Origin: Marinilabiliaceae bacterium JC040
GTDB lineage: Bacteria; Bacteroidota; Bacteroidia; Bacteroidales; Marinifilaceae
Length of the DNA stretch: 64,000 nt
Assembly: GCA_022496785.1 (NCBI GenBank)
Contig: SNAP01000010.1
Location: 1 to 64,000 of the forward strand
Direction: 5' to 3'
A program made the translations under genes and the position numbers. The stretch's first letter is position 1; each line of letters opens with the position of its first letter. Below are positions 53,304-63,642 of the stretch, piece by piece. A model generated the notes under the pieces. The model was given only the letters and a program-made list of their open reading frames with translations. It did not search any database and was not told the origin of the DNA.

Positions 53304-54272
53304 ATGAAAAACTCTGAATACAGATTCAACCCAGAAAGTTTAAAATATGAAGAAGTTAAATTAACTAATCTTCAAGTTTTGACACGCCTTCTTGGGAAGA
53401 GTATCAGAAGCCTTGCCTTAGCTGGATTATTAGCTTTTACTTTCTATTACCTTTTCGACTCTCCAAAAGAAAAGGCTTTGAAATTAAAAAATGCAGAACT
53501 TCTTAGTGAATACGAAATATTAAATGCAAAACTTGGTACTATCGACCAAGTATTAAATAAATTAGAAAAAAGAGATAATAATATTTATAGAGCTGTCTTT
53601 GAAAAAGATCCTATAGATAATACAATTAGAAGAGCTGGCTCTGGTGGAGCTGATATGTATTCTAATTTGAGACATCTTGATAATGCTGATATTGTTATAA
53701 ATACAGCTAAGAAATTAAATGAGCTTTCTAAAGCTCTTTATATTCAAAGTAAATCTTACGACCAAATAGAGATTTTAGTTAAGGAAAAAGAAGTGATGCT
53801 TGCTTCTATACCTGCTATTATTCCTATCTCAATAAAGAATTTTGAACGTGTATCAGATGCTTTTGGTTATAGAATTCACCCTATATATAAAACAAAGAAA
53901 TTCCATTCTGGGATGGACTTTACGGGCAAAATAAATACTCCAATTTATGCTACTGGTAATGGTCGCGTTGTTAAAGCTCAAAAACAAAGAGGTTATGGAA
54001 ATATGGTTATTATAGACCATGGCTACAACTATAAAACTGTTTATGCTCACCTTAACAAATACATTGTAAAAAGAGGTCAACGCATTAAACGTGGTGAAAT
54101 TATTGGATATTTAGGAAATACTGGTATATCTACTGGTCCTCACTTACATTATGAAGTTAGAAAAAATAATAGAGCTGTAAATCCAATAAATTTTTACTTT
54201 ACTGATCTTTCTGCTGATGCTTACGATAGAATAGTTGAAGCTGCAGATAATTCAGGTCAGAGTATGGATTAA
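53304..54272 (+). CDS. M23 family metallopeptidase
   Basis: 322 residues from the ATG at 53304 (an in-frame TTG lies at 53289). The cytoplasmic N-terminus is followed by one membrane helix (about 42-60), a coiled-coil-rich linker, then the LytM/M23 domain from about 195. Zinc ligands are in KFHSGMDFTG (HxxxD) and HLHYEV (HxH), with GYGNMVIIDHG between. It is expected to cleave peptidoglycan cross-bridges or to activate amidases. It precedes the MerR gene by 14 nt. The same topology is seen in Bacteroidota peptidases next to alaS. Confidence 0.9.
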   Translation: MKNSEYRFNPESLKYEEVKLTNLQVLTRLLGKSIRSLALAGLLAFTFYYLFDSPKEKALKLKNAELLSEYEILNAKLGTIDQVLNKLEKRDNNIYRAVFEKDPIDNTIRRAGSGGADMYSNLRHLDNADIVINTAKKLNELSKALYIQSKSYDQIEILVKEKEVMLASIPAIIPISIKNFERVSDAFGYRIHPIYKTKKFHSGMDFTGKINTPIYATGNGRVVKAQKQRGYGNMVIIDHGYNYKTVYAHLNKYIVKRGQRIKRGEIIGYLGNTGISTGPHLHYEVRKNNRAVNPINFYFTDLSADAYDRIVEAADNSGQSMD

Positions 54273-54286
54273 TATTTCAATTGCTA

Positions 54287-54622
54287 ATGCAAGATAAATT
54301 TAACGATTACCGTACTTTTTTTTCTATTGGCGATGTAGCTAAAATGTTTAATGTTAATACTTCTCTTATTCGATTCTGGGAAAAGGAATTTCCTATTATA
54401 AATCCTAAGAAGAATAAAAACGGAGTAAGAATCTTTACAAGAAAAGATATTGAATCTATTGATTTAGTATATAATCTAGTAAAGATACAGAAGATGACAC
54501 TAGAAGGTGCTAGAAAAAAAATACAGTTTGAAAGAAAGAATTCTTTCAATAAATTTGATGTTATACAGACTTTACAAAACATCAAAGATGAACTTATTAA
54601 GATTAATGATACTCTAAAATAG
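54287..54622 (+). CDS. MerR family transcriptional regulator
   Basis: 111 residues from the ATG at 54287 (the frame also reads from a TTG at 54281). YRTFFSIGDVAKMFNVNTSL and IRFWEKEFPIINPKKNKNGV form the winged helix-turn-helix of MerR. The rest is a short dimerisation helix with no cysteines for metal binding. Effector and targets unknown. It sits between the M23 peptidase and the NIF3 gene on the same strand with small gaps, so all may be one transcript. Confidence 0.88.
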   Translation: MQDKFNDYRTFFSIGDVAKMFNVNTSLIRFWEKEFPIINPKKNKNGVRIFTRKDIESIDLVYNLVKIQKMTLEGARKKIQFERKNSFNKFDVIQTLQNIKDELIKINDTLK

Positions 54623-54624
54623 AA

Positions 54625-55719
54625 ATGAAATTATCAGAAATTACTAGAATTATTGAAGATTTTGCACCTTTAAGTCTGCAAGAATCATACGATAATGCAG
54701 GTTTATCTATTGGTGATAAAAATATGAATATTGATGCAGCACTTCTTTGCATAGATATTACAGAAGAGGTTATCGACGAGGCTATAAACAAAAATTGCAA
54801 TCTCATAATCTCACACCATCCACTTATCTTTTCAGGATTAAAAAAAATTAATGGCAAAAATTATATTGAAAGATGTATAATTAAAGCTATTAAAAATGAT
54901 ATCGCTATATATTCTTCTCATACTAATTGTGATGCTACAGAATTTGGTGTGAGTTATATGATGGCTAAGAAATTGAATTTGAAAAACATTTCAGTTTTAG
55001 AACCTCTTAAAGATAGTATGAAGAAAATTGTTTTCTTCTGCCCTATCAGCGATAAAAAAAGAATATTAGAAGATTTATTTAAAGCAGGAGCTGGAAGAAT
55101 GGGCAATTATGATTCTTGTTCTTTTTCTTCTGAAGGAGAAGGATCTTTTAAAGCTAATATAAATGCTAATCCATATATCGGAGAGATTAATAAACTACAT
55201 ATAGAAAAGGAGTGTAGAGTTGAAGTATTAGTAAAGAAACATCTTGTAAATAAGGTTGTTTCTACTTTATTAAATTCACACCCCTACGAAGAAGTGGCAT
55301 ATGATATTATAAATACAGAGGTTAAAGATAAAGATCTTGGATTTGGTATTATTGGTGATCTTGAGCAAGAACAGAATGTAAACGACTTTCTTAATTTGAC
55401 TAAGAATACCTTTGAATGTGAAAAATTAAGATACTCAAATCACAATAAAAAGACTATAAAAAAAGTCGCTTTATGTGGAGGTTCTGGAGCTTTTCTAATT
55501 CAAAAAGCTATTAATAAAAAAGCAGATATTTATATTAGTGGAGATATAAAGTATCATGATTATTTTTGCACAGAGAATGAAATGATAATTGCAGATATTG
55601 GACATTACGAAAGTGAGCAATTCACAAAACACATTTTTTATGAGTTACTTACAAAAAAAATACCTACATTTGTAGTTCGATTTTCGGAAGTAAATACGAA
55701 TCCTATTAATTACATCTAA
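54625..55719 (+). CDS. NIF3-like dinuclear metal protein (YbgI/DUF34 family)
   Basis: 364 residues, the long NIF3 form with an inserted CutA-like domain (about 128-235). Metal ligands are seen in IISHHPLIFSG (HH), SSHTNCDA and DIGHYESEQ, and the N-terminus QESYDNAGLSIGD is diagnostic. The hexameric toroid binds two metals per subunit. A GTP cyclohydrolase-like label is common in databases but the activity is uncertain. It starts 2 nt after the merR stop. Confidence 0.92.
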   Translation: MKLSEITRIIEDFAPLSLQESYDNAGLSIGDKNMNIDAALLCIDITEEVIDEAINKNCNLIISHHPLIFSGLKKINGKNYIERCIIKAIKNDIAIYSSHTNCDATEFGVSYMMAKKLNLKNISVLEPLKDSMKKIVFFCPISDKKRILEDLFKAGAGRMGNYDSCSFSSEGEGSFKANINANPYIGEINKLHIEKECRVEVLVKKHLVNKVVSTLLNSHPYEEVAYDIINTEVKDKDLGFGIIGDLEQEQNVNDFLNLTKNTFECEKLRYSNHNKKTIKKVALCGGSGAFLIQKAINKKADIYISGDIKYHDYFCTENEMIIADIGHYESEQFTKHIFYELLTKKIPTFVVRFSEVNTNPINYI

Positions 55720-55722
55720 AAT

Positions 55723-56553
55723 ATGGCAACAGATAGAACAGATTCATCAGAATTGACTGTAGAAGAGAAACTTCAGAGTTTGTATGAACTACAACAAATT
55801 GATTCAGAAATTGATCGAATTAGAATATTAAGAGGTGAATTACCTCTTGAAGTTCAGGATTTGGAAGATGAAATTGCAGGTTTAGAAACTAGAATTTCTA
55901 ATCTAAAGCAAGAGGTTAAAGACATTGATGCTGAAAAGCAATCTAGAGCTCAAGGAATTAAAGATTCTGAATCTTTAATAGAAAAATATTCAAAGCAACA
56001 AGATAACGTTAGAAATAACAGAGAATTTGATGCTCTTTCTAAAGAAATTGAATTTCAAAAATTAGAAATTGAACTTTGTAATAAAAAAATCAAGGAAGCT
56101 AATGCTGCTATCAAGGGAAAACAAGAACTTGAGTCTAAAGCAAAAGCTGAACTTAAAGATTGCAAAGCCAACTTAGAAGCTAAGAAATCGGAATTAGATA
56201 ATATTATTAAAGAAACTGAAAGCGAAGAAAATGCTTTAGTTCAAAAATCTAATGAGACAGCTGAAAAAATTGATGAAAGATTAATAAACGCGTACACTCG
56301 TATTAGACAATCTGCTATCAATGGTCTTGGTGTTGTTAATGTAGATAGAGGTGCTTGTGGGGGTTGTTTCAATAAAATCCCACCTCAAAGACAATTGGAT
56401 ATTAGACTTCGTAAAAAAATTATCGTTTGCGAATATTGTGGAAGAATACTGGTAGATAAGTATATCTGCGATTATGACCACTCTCTTGAGGAGGCTGATA
56501 AATTAGCTGCTGCTAAAGCTCCAAAAAGAAGATCGAAACGTAAAAAAGCATAA
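55723..56553 (+). CDS. Coiled-coil protein with C4 zinc ribbon
   Basis: 276 residues. A long coiled-coil hairpin (about 20-190, rich in E, K and L) is followed by the zinc ribbon with GACGGCFNKIPP and CEYCGRILVD. The family (zf-RING_7, similar to chlamydial CT398) is widespread, and roles in secretion or sigma-54 control have been suggested elsewhere. A lysine/arginine-rich tail ends the protein. It starts 3 nt after the NIF3 gene, a pairing often seen in bacteria. Confidence 0.88.
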   Translation: MATDRTDSSELTVEEKLQSLYELQQIDSEIDRIRILRGELPLEVQDLEDEIAGLETRISNLKQEVKDIDAEKQSRAQGIKDSESLIEKYSKQQDNVRNNREFDALSKEIEFQKLEIELCNKKIKEANAAIKGKQELESKAKAELKDCKANLEAKKSELDNIIKETESEENALVQKSNETAEKIDERLINAYTRIRQSAINGLGVVNVDRGACGGCFNKIPPQRQLDIRLRKKIIVCEYCGRILVDKYICDYDHSLEEADKLAAAKAPKRRSKRKKA

Positions 56554-56560
56554 AACATAC

Positions 56561-56588
56561 AAAGCGATTCATTTGAATCGCTTTTTTT
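56561..56588 (+). terminator. Terminator after the zinc-ribbon gene
   Basis: aaagcgattca (56561-56571) / tgaatcgcttt (56574-56584), T-run to 56588. Confidence 0.88.
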
Positions 56589-56628
56589 AAATTAGTATAT
56601 ATATTCTCACTCTATAAAATGATAGTAT

Positions 56629-59247
56629 ATGGAAATCCCAGCTAAATACAATCCTAACGAAACGGAAAATAAATGGTATAAATATTGGATGGAAAAAGAT
56701 CTTTTCCATTCTACTCCTGATGAACGTGAACCTTACTGCATTGTTATTCCACCTCCAAATGTAACTGGTGTTTTACATATGGGACATATGTTGAATAATA
56801 CTATTCAAGATGTTCTTGTACGCCGTGCTCGAATTGATGGAAAAAATGCTTGTTGGGTACCTGGTACCGATCATGCATCTATCGCTACTGAAGCTAAAGT
56901 TGTTAATAAACTTAGAGAAGAAGGTATTGATAAAAATGATCTATCAAGAGATGAGTTTTTAAAGCATGCTTGGGAATGGAAAGAAAAACATGGTGGTATT
57001 ATTCTAGAACAATTGAAGAGATTAGGTGCTTCTTGTGATTGGGATAGAACAGCCTTTACTATGGATGAAACTCTTTCTAAATCTGTTGCAAAAGTTTTTG
57101 TTGACTTATTCAATAAGGGCCTTATTTATAAAGGTGTTAGAATGGTTAACTGGGATCCAGCTGCAACTACTGCTGTTTCTGATGAAGAGGTTATTCACAA
57201 AGAAGAACAATCTAAATTATATTATCTTAGATACCTTGTTGAAGGTACTGATAACGAATATATTACTATTGCAACAACACGTCCTGAAACTATTCTAGGT
57301 GACTCTGCTGTTTGTGTTAATCCAAACGACGAAAGATTCAAGAATTTTAAAGGGAAAAAATGTATAGTTCCTCTTGTTAATAGATCAATTCCTATTATTG
57401 AAGATGAATATGTTGATATGGAATTCGGTACTGGTGCATTAAAAATTACTCCAGCACATGATGTTCATGATTATGAAATAGGATACAAACATAATCTTGA
57501 AACTATTGATATCTTTAATGATAATGGTACTATTAGTGAAGCTGGACAGCTGTTTGTGGGTATGGATAGATTCGATGTTCGTGAAGCCATTATTCCTGAA
57601 TTAGAAAAAAGTGGTAATCTAGTTAAAATTGAAGATTACGTAAATAAAGTTGGATATTCTGAAAGAACAAACGTTGTTATTGAACCAAAACTTTCAATGC
57701 AATGGTTCTTAAAAATGGAAGAATTAGCAAAACCAGCTTTAGATGCTGTAATGTCTGATAATATACAACTTCATCCTGCTAAGTTTAAAAATACATATAA
57801 ACATTGGATGGAAAATGTTAAAGATTGGTGTATTTCTAGACAATTATGGTGGGGACATAGAATTCCTGTTTTCTATATTAATAACACAAACGAATTCGTT
57901 GTTGCTGAAAACATCGAAGAAGCTATTGTTTTAGCTAGTGAAAAGACAGGTCAAAAAATTAAAGCTGAGAATTTATCTCAAGATGAAGATGTTCTTGATA
58001 CTTGGTTCTCTTCATGGTTATGGCCAATGTCGGTATTTGACGGTATTAACAAACCTGATAATGAAGAAATTAAATATTACTATCCAACAAATGATTTAGT
58101 TTCTGGCCCAGATATTCTATTTTTCTGGATTGCTAGAATGGTTATTGCTGGACTTGAATATAAACAAGATATTCCTTTTAAGAATGTTTATCTTACAGGT
58201 ATAGTTAGAGATGCTCAAAGACGTAAAATGTCTAAATCTTTAGGTAACTCACCTGATCCACTTGATTTAATTGCTAAATATGGTGCTGATGGAGTTAGAG
58301 TGGGTATGCTTCTTTGCTCTCCAGCTGGAGGTGATTTATTGTTTGATGAAGGACTTCCTGAACAAGGTAGAAATTTTACTACTAAGATATGGAATACTTT
58401 AAAACTTGTTAAATCGTGGAATATTGAAGATATTGAACAACCTCTTTACGCAAAACTTGCTTGTGATTGGTTTGAAAATAAACTTAATAAAACTATTCAA
58501 CTTGTTGATGAACAATTTAACCAATATAGAATTTCTGAGGCTTTGATGAGTATATATACTTTATTCAGAGATGATTTTTCTTCTTGGTTCTTAGAAAGCA
58601 TTAAGCCTGCTTATCAACAACCTATTGATTCTACAACTTATAATAAGACTATAAGTCTATTTGAGAAATTACTTCAAGTACTCCATCCATTTATGCCTTT
58701 TATTACAGAAGAGATATGGCATACTATCAAAGATAGAAAAGAGGATGAGTCAATTATGATATCAACAATTAACAAAAACTTTACTGTTAATAATGATATT
58801 ATTGAAGATTTCGAGATTTGTAAAGACATAGTATCTAATATTAGAAATATTAGAAAACAAAAAAATATTGCATTTAAAGAAGCAATAGAATTACATATAA
58901 AAGGAGATCATAATTCACAATTTGATTCTATTATTAAGAAACTTACTAATTTAAAGACTATAGCTTCTATTGATAGTGAATTAAAAGCTTCTTTAAGTTT
59001 TATTGTTAAAAACATTGAATATTATATTCCTTTAGAAGATAATATAAATGTTGAAGAAGAAATTAAAAAGCTAGAAGAAGAGTTAAAATATACTGAAGGT
59101 TTTTTAAATTCTGTAATGAAGAAACTTAGCAATGAACGCTTTGTAAACAATGCTCCTGAAAAGGTAGTGGCTATTGAAAATGCTAAAAAAGATGATGCAA
59201 CTAATAAGATTGCAAAACTTAAAGAACAAATTGAAAATCTTAAATAA
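56629..59247 (+). CDS. valS: Valyl-tRNA synthetase
   Basis: 872 residues. The class Ia HIGH motif is HMGH (50-53) in [15 protein letters not shown] and the KMSKS motif is near 533 in [14 protein letters not shown]. The editing CP1 domain contains [20 protein letters not shown]. The C-terminal region ends in a coiled coil ([20 protein letters not shown]), as expected for ValRS. It charges tRNA-Val. It is a single-gene unit between two terminators. Confidence 0.97.
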   Translation: MEIPAKYNPNETENKWYKYWMEKDLFHSTPDEREPYCIVIPPPNVTGVLHMGHMLNNTIQDVLVRRARIDGKNACWVPGTDHASIATEAKVVNKLREEGIDKNDLSRDEFLKHAWEWKEKHGGIILEQLKRLGASCDWDRTAFTMDETLSKSVAKVFVDLFNKGLIYKGVRMVNWDPAATTAVSDEEVIHKEEQSKLYYLRYLVEGTDNEYITIATTRPETILGDSAVCVNPNDERFKNFKGKKCIVPLVNRSIPIIEDEYVDMEFGTGALKITPAHDVHDYEIGYKHNLETIDIFNDNGTISEAGQLFVGMDRFDVREAIIPELEKSGNLVKIEDYVNKVGYSERTNVVIEPKLSMQWFLKMEELAKPALDAVMSDNIQLHPAKFKNTYKHWMENVKDWCISRQLWWGHRIPVFYINNTNEFVVAENIEEAIVLASEKTGQKIKAENLSQDEDVLDTWFSSWLWPMSVFDGINKPDNEEIKYYYPTNDLVSGPDILFFWIARMVIAGLEYKQDIPFKNVYLTGIVRDAQRRKMSKSLGNSPDPLDLIAKYGADGVRVGMLLCSPAGGDLLFDEGLPEQGRNFTTKIWNTLKLVKSWNIEDIEQPLYAKLACDWFENKLNKTIQLVDEQFNQYRISEALMSIYTLFRDDFSSWFLESIKPAYQQPIDSTTYNKTISLFEKLLQVLHPFMPFITEEIWHTIKDRKEDESIMISTINKNFTVNNDIIEDFEICKDIVSNIRNIRKQKNIAFKEAIELHIKGDHNSQFDSIIKKLTNLKTIASIDSELKASLSFIVKNIEYYIPLEDNINVEEEIKKLEEELKYTEGFLNSVMKKLSNERFVNNAPEKVVAIENAKKDDATNKIAKLKEQIENLK

Positions 59248-59264
59248 GATTTTAAAGATTATAA

Positions 59265-59302
59265 TAAAAAAGACTTACAATCAATTTGTAAGTCTTTTTT
59301 TG
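59265..59302 (+). terminator. Terminator after valS
   Basis: aaaaagacttacaa (59267-59280) / ttgtaagtcttttt (from 59286), T-rich tail. Confidence 0.9.
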
Positions 59303-59344
59303 TTTCTAATGAATGTTTATTAACAATGTTAATAACATATAGAA

Positions 59345-59382
59345 TAAAAAAAATAGGAGTATAAAATTTTATACTCCTATTT
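59345..59382 (-). terminator. Terminator of purA
   Basis: Perfect 16-bp palindrome aaataggagtataaaa (59351-59366) / ttttatactcctattt (59367-59382), with a minus-strand T-run from 59345-59353. Confidence 0.88.
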
Positions 59383-59400
59383 ATATATATAAGATAGATC

Positions 59401-60666
59401 TTATTTTCTAACAATTGTTTGAGCTCTATCTGGACCAACTGATACAACAGTAATTTTTGTTTCAGTTTCTTTCTCAATAAAGCTGATATAGTTTTTAAAG
59501 TTTTCAGAGAATTGTTCTTCTGAACTTACTTTTGTCATATCTTCTTTCCAACCTGGGAATTCAGTATATACAGGCTCAATATCTTCAGTCATTTCGTAAG
59601 GAACGTAATCGATAATTTCACCATTTAGTTTGTAAGCAGTACAAATTTTAATAGTATCGAATTCATCCATAACATCAGATTTCATCATAATTAATTGAGT
59701 AACACCATCAATCATAATAGCATACTTCAAAGCAACAAGGTCTAACCAACCACATCTTCTAGCTCTACCTGTAGTAGCACCAAACTCATGACCTTTTTGA
59801 GCTAATAGCTCACCTGTTTCATCAAATAATTCAGTAGGGAATGGACCAGCTCCTACACGAGTACAATACGCTTTAAAGATACCAAATACTTCACCAATTT
59901 TATTTGGAGCAATACCTAGACCAGTACAAGCACCAGCACTAGTTGTATTAGAAGAAGTAACAAAAGGATAAGAACCGAAATCAATATCAAGAAGAGTACC
60001 TTGAGCACCTTCAGCAAGTACTGATTTACCAGCTTTCATAGATTCGTTAATAAAATTCTCGCTATCTATTAAATTAAAAGTACTTAAAAGTTTTATTCCT
60101 TCTAACCATTCTTTTTCATATTCTGTGATATCATATTCCCAAGAGAATTGTTTATCAAGAATTTGTTTGTGGCGTTCTAATAGAGTATTATATTTATTAT
60201 CAAAATCGTTGTTAATATCACCAACTCTTAAACCGTATCTACTAATTTTATCAGTATATGTAGGACCGATTCCTTTTAGTGTAGAACCAATTTTAGCTTT
60301 TCCCTTAGCAGCTTCATTTGCAGCATCAAGTACCCTATGAGAAGGTAAAATTAGATGTGCTTTCTTTGAAATGTATAGGTTTTTAGAAATATCAATATCG
60401 ATTTTCTTTAGATCATCAATCTCTTTTTTAAAGATTACAGGATCAATAACCACACCATTTCCAATGACATTTAATTTGTCATCTCTAAAAATCCCTGAAG
60501 GGATAGTGTGCAATACGTGTTTAATATTATTAAACTCAAGTGTGTGACCAGCATTAGGACCACCTTGGAAACGAGTGATTAAATCGTAGTTTGGTGTTAA
60601 TACATCTACAATTTTTCCTTTCCCTTCATCTCCCCATTGCAAACCAAGTAAGACATCTACTTTCAT
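59401..60666 (-). CDS. purA: Adenylosuccinate synthetase
   Basis: 421 residues. The glycine loop GLQWGDEGKGKIVDVL is at about 8-23, GGPNAGHTLEFNN follows, and TTTGRARRCGWLD-like GATTGRARRCGWLDLVAL and VGPDRAQTIV close it. It joins IMP and aspartate using GTP, the first committed step to AMP. It lies downstream of fur on the same strand, 139 bases away; a CAAAATTA box (minus strand TAATTTTG, 60771-60764) is a possible promoter element. Confidence 0.96.
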   Translation of the reverse strand: MKVDVLLGLQWGDEGKGKIVDVLTPNYDLITRFQGGPNAGHTLEFNNIKHVLHTIPSGIFRDDKLNVIGNGVVIDPVIFKKEIDDLKKIDIDISKNLYISKKAHLILPSHRVLDAANEAAKGKAKIGSTLKGIGPTYTDKISRYGLRVGDINNDFDNKYNTLLERHKQILDKQFSWEYDITEYEKEWLEGIKLLSTFNLIDSENFINESMKAGKSVLAEGAQGTLLDIDFGSYPFVTSSNTTSAGACTGLGIAPNKIGEVFGIFKAYCTRVGAGPFPTELFDETGELLAQKGHEFGATTGRARRCGWLDLVALKYAIMIDGVTQLIMMKSDVMDEFDTIKICTAYKLNGEIIDYVPYEMTEDIEPVYTEFPGWKEDMTKVSSEEQFSENFKNYISFIEKETETKITVVSVGPDRAQTIVRK

Positions 60667-60805
60667 GTGTCGTTTAATTTAACTGATGATTTAGTCATTA
60701 AAAGATTAACTAAACCTCTTATGATTAGAATTTTATTTTATTCGTACATAATTAAAGTACAGACAAAATTAAAAAAAATATCTGAAATAATAAGATTATA
60801 GGTGG

Positions 60806-61270
60806 TTAAGAATTTTCTTCTTCCTTTGCTTGGCATGTAGAACAAATACCATAAATGTAGAAAGAGTGGTGAGATACACTGAAATTATGTTTTTCTGCAA
60901 TAGATTTCTCAATTTCAACAATTCTTTCATCACTAAATTCTTCAACTTTACCACATTTTTGGCATATCAAATGATCGTGCTGATTTGATGTATAAGTTAT
61001 TTCAAATTGAGCCATATTAGTACCAAATTGATGTTTCACAACTAATCTACAATCTAATAACAAATCAATAGTATTGTATAAAGTAGCTCTAGAAACTCTA
61101 TATTTCTTATTTTTCATGAAAACATATAGTGATTCTATATCAAAATGACCTTTGTGAGAATAAATTTCTTCTAAGATGGCATATCTCTCAGGAGTTTTTC
61201 TATGATTATGCTTTTGTAAATAATCTGTAAAAATTTGTTTTACTAAGTGTTGAGTCTCCTTATTATTCAT
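60806..61270 (-). CDS. Fur family transcriptional regulator
   Basis: 154 residues. The N-terminal winged helix ([40 protein letters not shown]) and the metal-binding [17 protein letters not shown], with CSTCQAK at the end, mark Fur. The two CxxC pairs fit the structural zinc site. Fur, Zur and PerR cannot be separated with certainty from this sequence. In many Bacteroidota a Fur gene lies beside purA and rel, as here. Confidence 0.92.
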   Translation of the reverse strand: MNNKETQHLVKQIFTDYLQKHNHRKTPERYAILEEIYSHKGHFDIESLYVFMKNKKYRVSRATLYNTIDLLLDCRLVVKHQFGTNMAQFEITYTSNQHDHLICQKCGKVEEFSDERIVEIEKSIAEKHNFSVSHHSFYIYGICSTCQAKEEENS

Positions 61271-61365
61271 AATTTATTGATTTCTAGTTGTAAAGTCGGG
61301 ATAAATGTATATAATTTTTCAAGAAAGACAAAACTTATTTAGATAAAATAAAAATTAGAGTTTAA

Positions 61366-63570
61366 TTAATGATTTTTTATTCTTTGAACTTGTTCTACAC
61401 CAGATATTTTTGACAATTCACCAATTAAGTGATCTAATTCAATAATATTATGAACATAAAAGAATATTTCTCCTTCAAAGATTCCATCACCTGTATCAAT
61501 ATTTATAGATTTCATATTGGCGACTAAATTATCAGAAACAGCTATTGTTATATCCTTTACTATACCTACTCTATCAATACCAGAAATTTGAATTGCCGCA
61601 ATAAATGTATGTTGATTTGTTGATACCCATTTTGCAGCTATTATTTTATCTCCATGACTTGCCATCAATTTAAGAGCATTCGTACACATTCTAGAGTGTA
61701 TTATTATTTTTCCTCTATCATTTTGAATAGCGACTATATCGTCACCTGGTATAGGGTTACAACATTTTGATATTTCATAATCATTATAATCTTCTAAATC
61801 AAATTCTTTTTGATTCTTATCTAATTTCTTAGAAGTAGGCAATGATTTCTCTTTATTATTTTTCTTATTAAGAAAACGAAGATCAAAATAGTTTACTTTA
61901 GTTCTTTTATATTCGTTATCTAGAAGAAGATTCAGTTCATCTATATTAATCTTTCCTCGCCCAATATTTCTATATAGATCATCTTTATTTTCGTAATTGA
62001 AATACTCTAGAGCAACTTTTAAAGCTAAAGAACTTGAAGACAGCTTACTTTCTTGAACAACATCTGCAAACATTTGCATACCATTGATTATCATCTGTTT
62101 TCTTTGCTCTTTAAAAAGAGTTTTTATAGTATTTTTTGCTTTTGCTGTAATAACAAAATTCAACCAATCATGTTGAGGAATTTGAGAATCACTAGTGATT
62201 ATTTCTACTTGATCACCACTTTTAATTTTATGAGAAATTGCTACAAGCTTTTTATTTACTTTAGCACCTATACATTTATTACCGATTTCGGTATGTATAT
62301 CATAGGCAAAATCAAGAACTGAAGCGCCTTTTGGTAGTATTATTTTTTCACCTTTGGGTGTGAAAACGAATATTTCTTTATTATATAAATTTAATTTAAA
62401 AGAGTCAATAAACTCCATTGCATCATTATCGACATCGGCAAGCATATCTCTAGTCTTTGCTAACCATTTTTCTAGCTCATTTTCTTGAAGAACTCCATCT
62501 GTTTTATATTTCCAATAAGCAGCAAATCCTTTTTCATCTATATCGTTCATTCTTTTTGAACGAATTTGTACTTCTATCCATTTTCCTTGAGGTCCCATTA
62601 CTGTAACGTGTAGACCTTCATATCCATTAGCTTTAGGGATGCTTAACCAATCCCTAATTCTTTCTGGTTTAGGAATAAATATATCGGTAATTAATGAATA
62701 AACATTCCAACAATGTAGTTTCTCAGAATGTATATCATCTATAGAAAATTTAACTCTTACTGAAATAAGATCGTTTATATCTTCAATTTTTAAATTCTTT
62801 CTTCTAACCTTATTCCAAACTGAATATACAGATTTCTTTACTAAAGTAATTTCACTAACATATTTTGAAATTTCCAAACGTTCCTTTATCTCTGAAATAA
62901 AACTAGAATAAATATCTGCATTATCAATTTGATATTGTTTGATTTGTTCTTCTATAAAATCATACTCTGAAGGATGTTCATATCTAAAACTTAAATCTTC
63001 TAGTTCAGATTTAATAGCATATAACCCCATTCTATTAGCTATTGGGGCATAAATATATAAAGTCTCTCCTGCAATTTTAACTTGTTTTCTCTCTGGCATA
63101 GAATTTAGAGTACGCATATTATGCAATCTATCTGCTAACTTTATAAGAATAACTCTAAGATCTTCTGAAAGAGTTAAGACTATTTTTCTGAAATTTTCTG
63201 CTTGGAGAGATATACTTTCACTTGAAACTCCTGATATCTTTGTTAAACCATCAACAATAGAGGCTATCTTTGGTCCAAACATTTTAGAAAGATCTTCTAC
63301 TGAATAATCTGTATCTTCAACAACATCATGCAATAGAGAAGCAATAACAGATTTTGTTCCTAATCCTATCTCTGTAGTTACAATTTTAGCAACAGCAATG
63401 GGATGTAAAATATAAGGTTCTCCTGATTTCCTTTTAATACCTTCATGGGCTTTATTAGCAAAATTAAAGGCTTTACGAATTAGCTTCTTATTTTCCTCCG
63501 TCGTAGATTTTTTACAACTGTTTAGTAAATCTTCAAATCTCTCTTGTATTAGTATATCAGAATCTTGCAT
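61366..63570 (-). CDS. RelA/SpoT family (p)ppGpp synthetase/hydrolase
   Basis: 734 residues with the full long-RSH layout: HD hydrolase (His81-Asp82 in LLHDVVEDT, KLADRLHNMRTL near 145), synthetase domain (about 235-355), TGS (about 395-460), helical part, and a C-terminal ACT domain (SGIDRVGIVKDITIAVSD). The hydrolase residues look complete. In the synthetase, Tyr317 and Glu333 are kept, but the GRxK motif before YS reads LVKKS (Arg replaced by Val244), and AAHWKYK reads AAYWKYK. It may thus favour hydrolysis, a SpoT-like role; this is inference. Confidence 0.93.
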   Translation of the reverse strand: MQDSDILIQERFEDLLNSCKKSTTEENKKLIRKAFNFANKAHEGIKRKSGEPYILHPIAVAKIVTTEIGLGTKSVIASLLHDVVEDTDYSVEDLSKMFGPKIASIVDGLTKISGVSSESISLQAENFRKIVLTLSEDLRVILIKLADRLHNMRTLNSMPERKQVKIAGETLYIYAPIANRMGLYAIKSELEDLSFRYEHPSEYDFIEEQIKQYQIDNADIYSSFISEIKERLEISKYVSEITLVKKSVYSVWNKVRRKNLKIEDINDLISVRVKFSIDDIHSEKLHCWNVYSLITDIFIPKPERIRDWLSIPKANGYEGLHVTVMGPQGKWIEVQIRSKRMNDIDEKGFAAYWKYKTDGVLQENELEKWLAKTRDMLADVDNDAMEFIDSFKLNLYNKEIFVFTPKGEKIILPKGASVLDFAYDIHTEIGNKCIGAKVNKKLVAISHKIKSGDQVEIITSDSQIPQHDWLNFVITAKAKNTIKTLFKEQRKQMIINGMQMFADVVQESKLSSSSLALKVALEYFNYENKDDLYRNIGRGKINIDELNLLLDNEYKRTKVNYFDLRFLNKKNNKEKSLPTSKKLDKNQKEFDLEDYNDYEISKCCNPIPGDDIVAIQNDRGKIIIHSRMCTNALKLMASHGDKIIAAKWVSTNQHTFIAAIQISGIDRVGIVKDITIAVSDNLVANMKSINIDTGDGIFEGEIFFYVHNIIELDHLIGELSKISGVEQVQRIKNH

Positions 63571-63642
63571 AGTAGTCGTTTTTCATTGTTTCTAATAAAT
63601 TTAGTAAATAATTGACGGAAAATGAATTAAATAAAGACTTTT

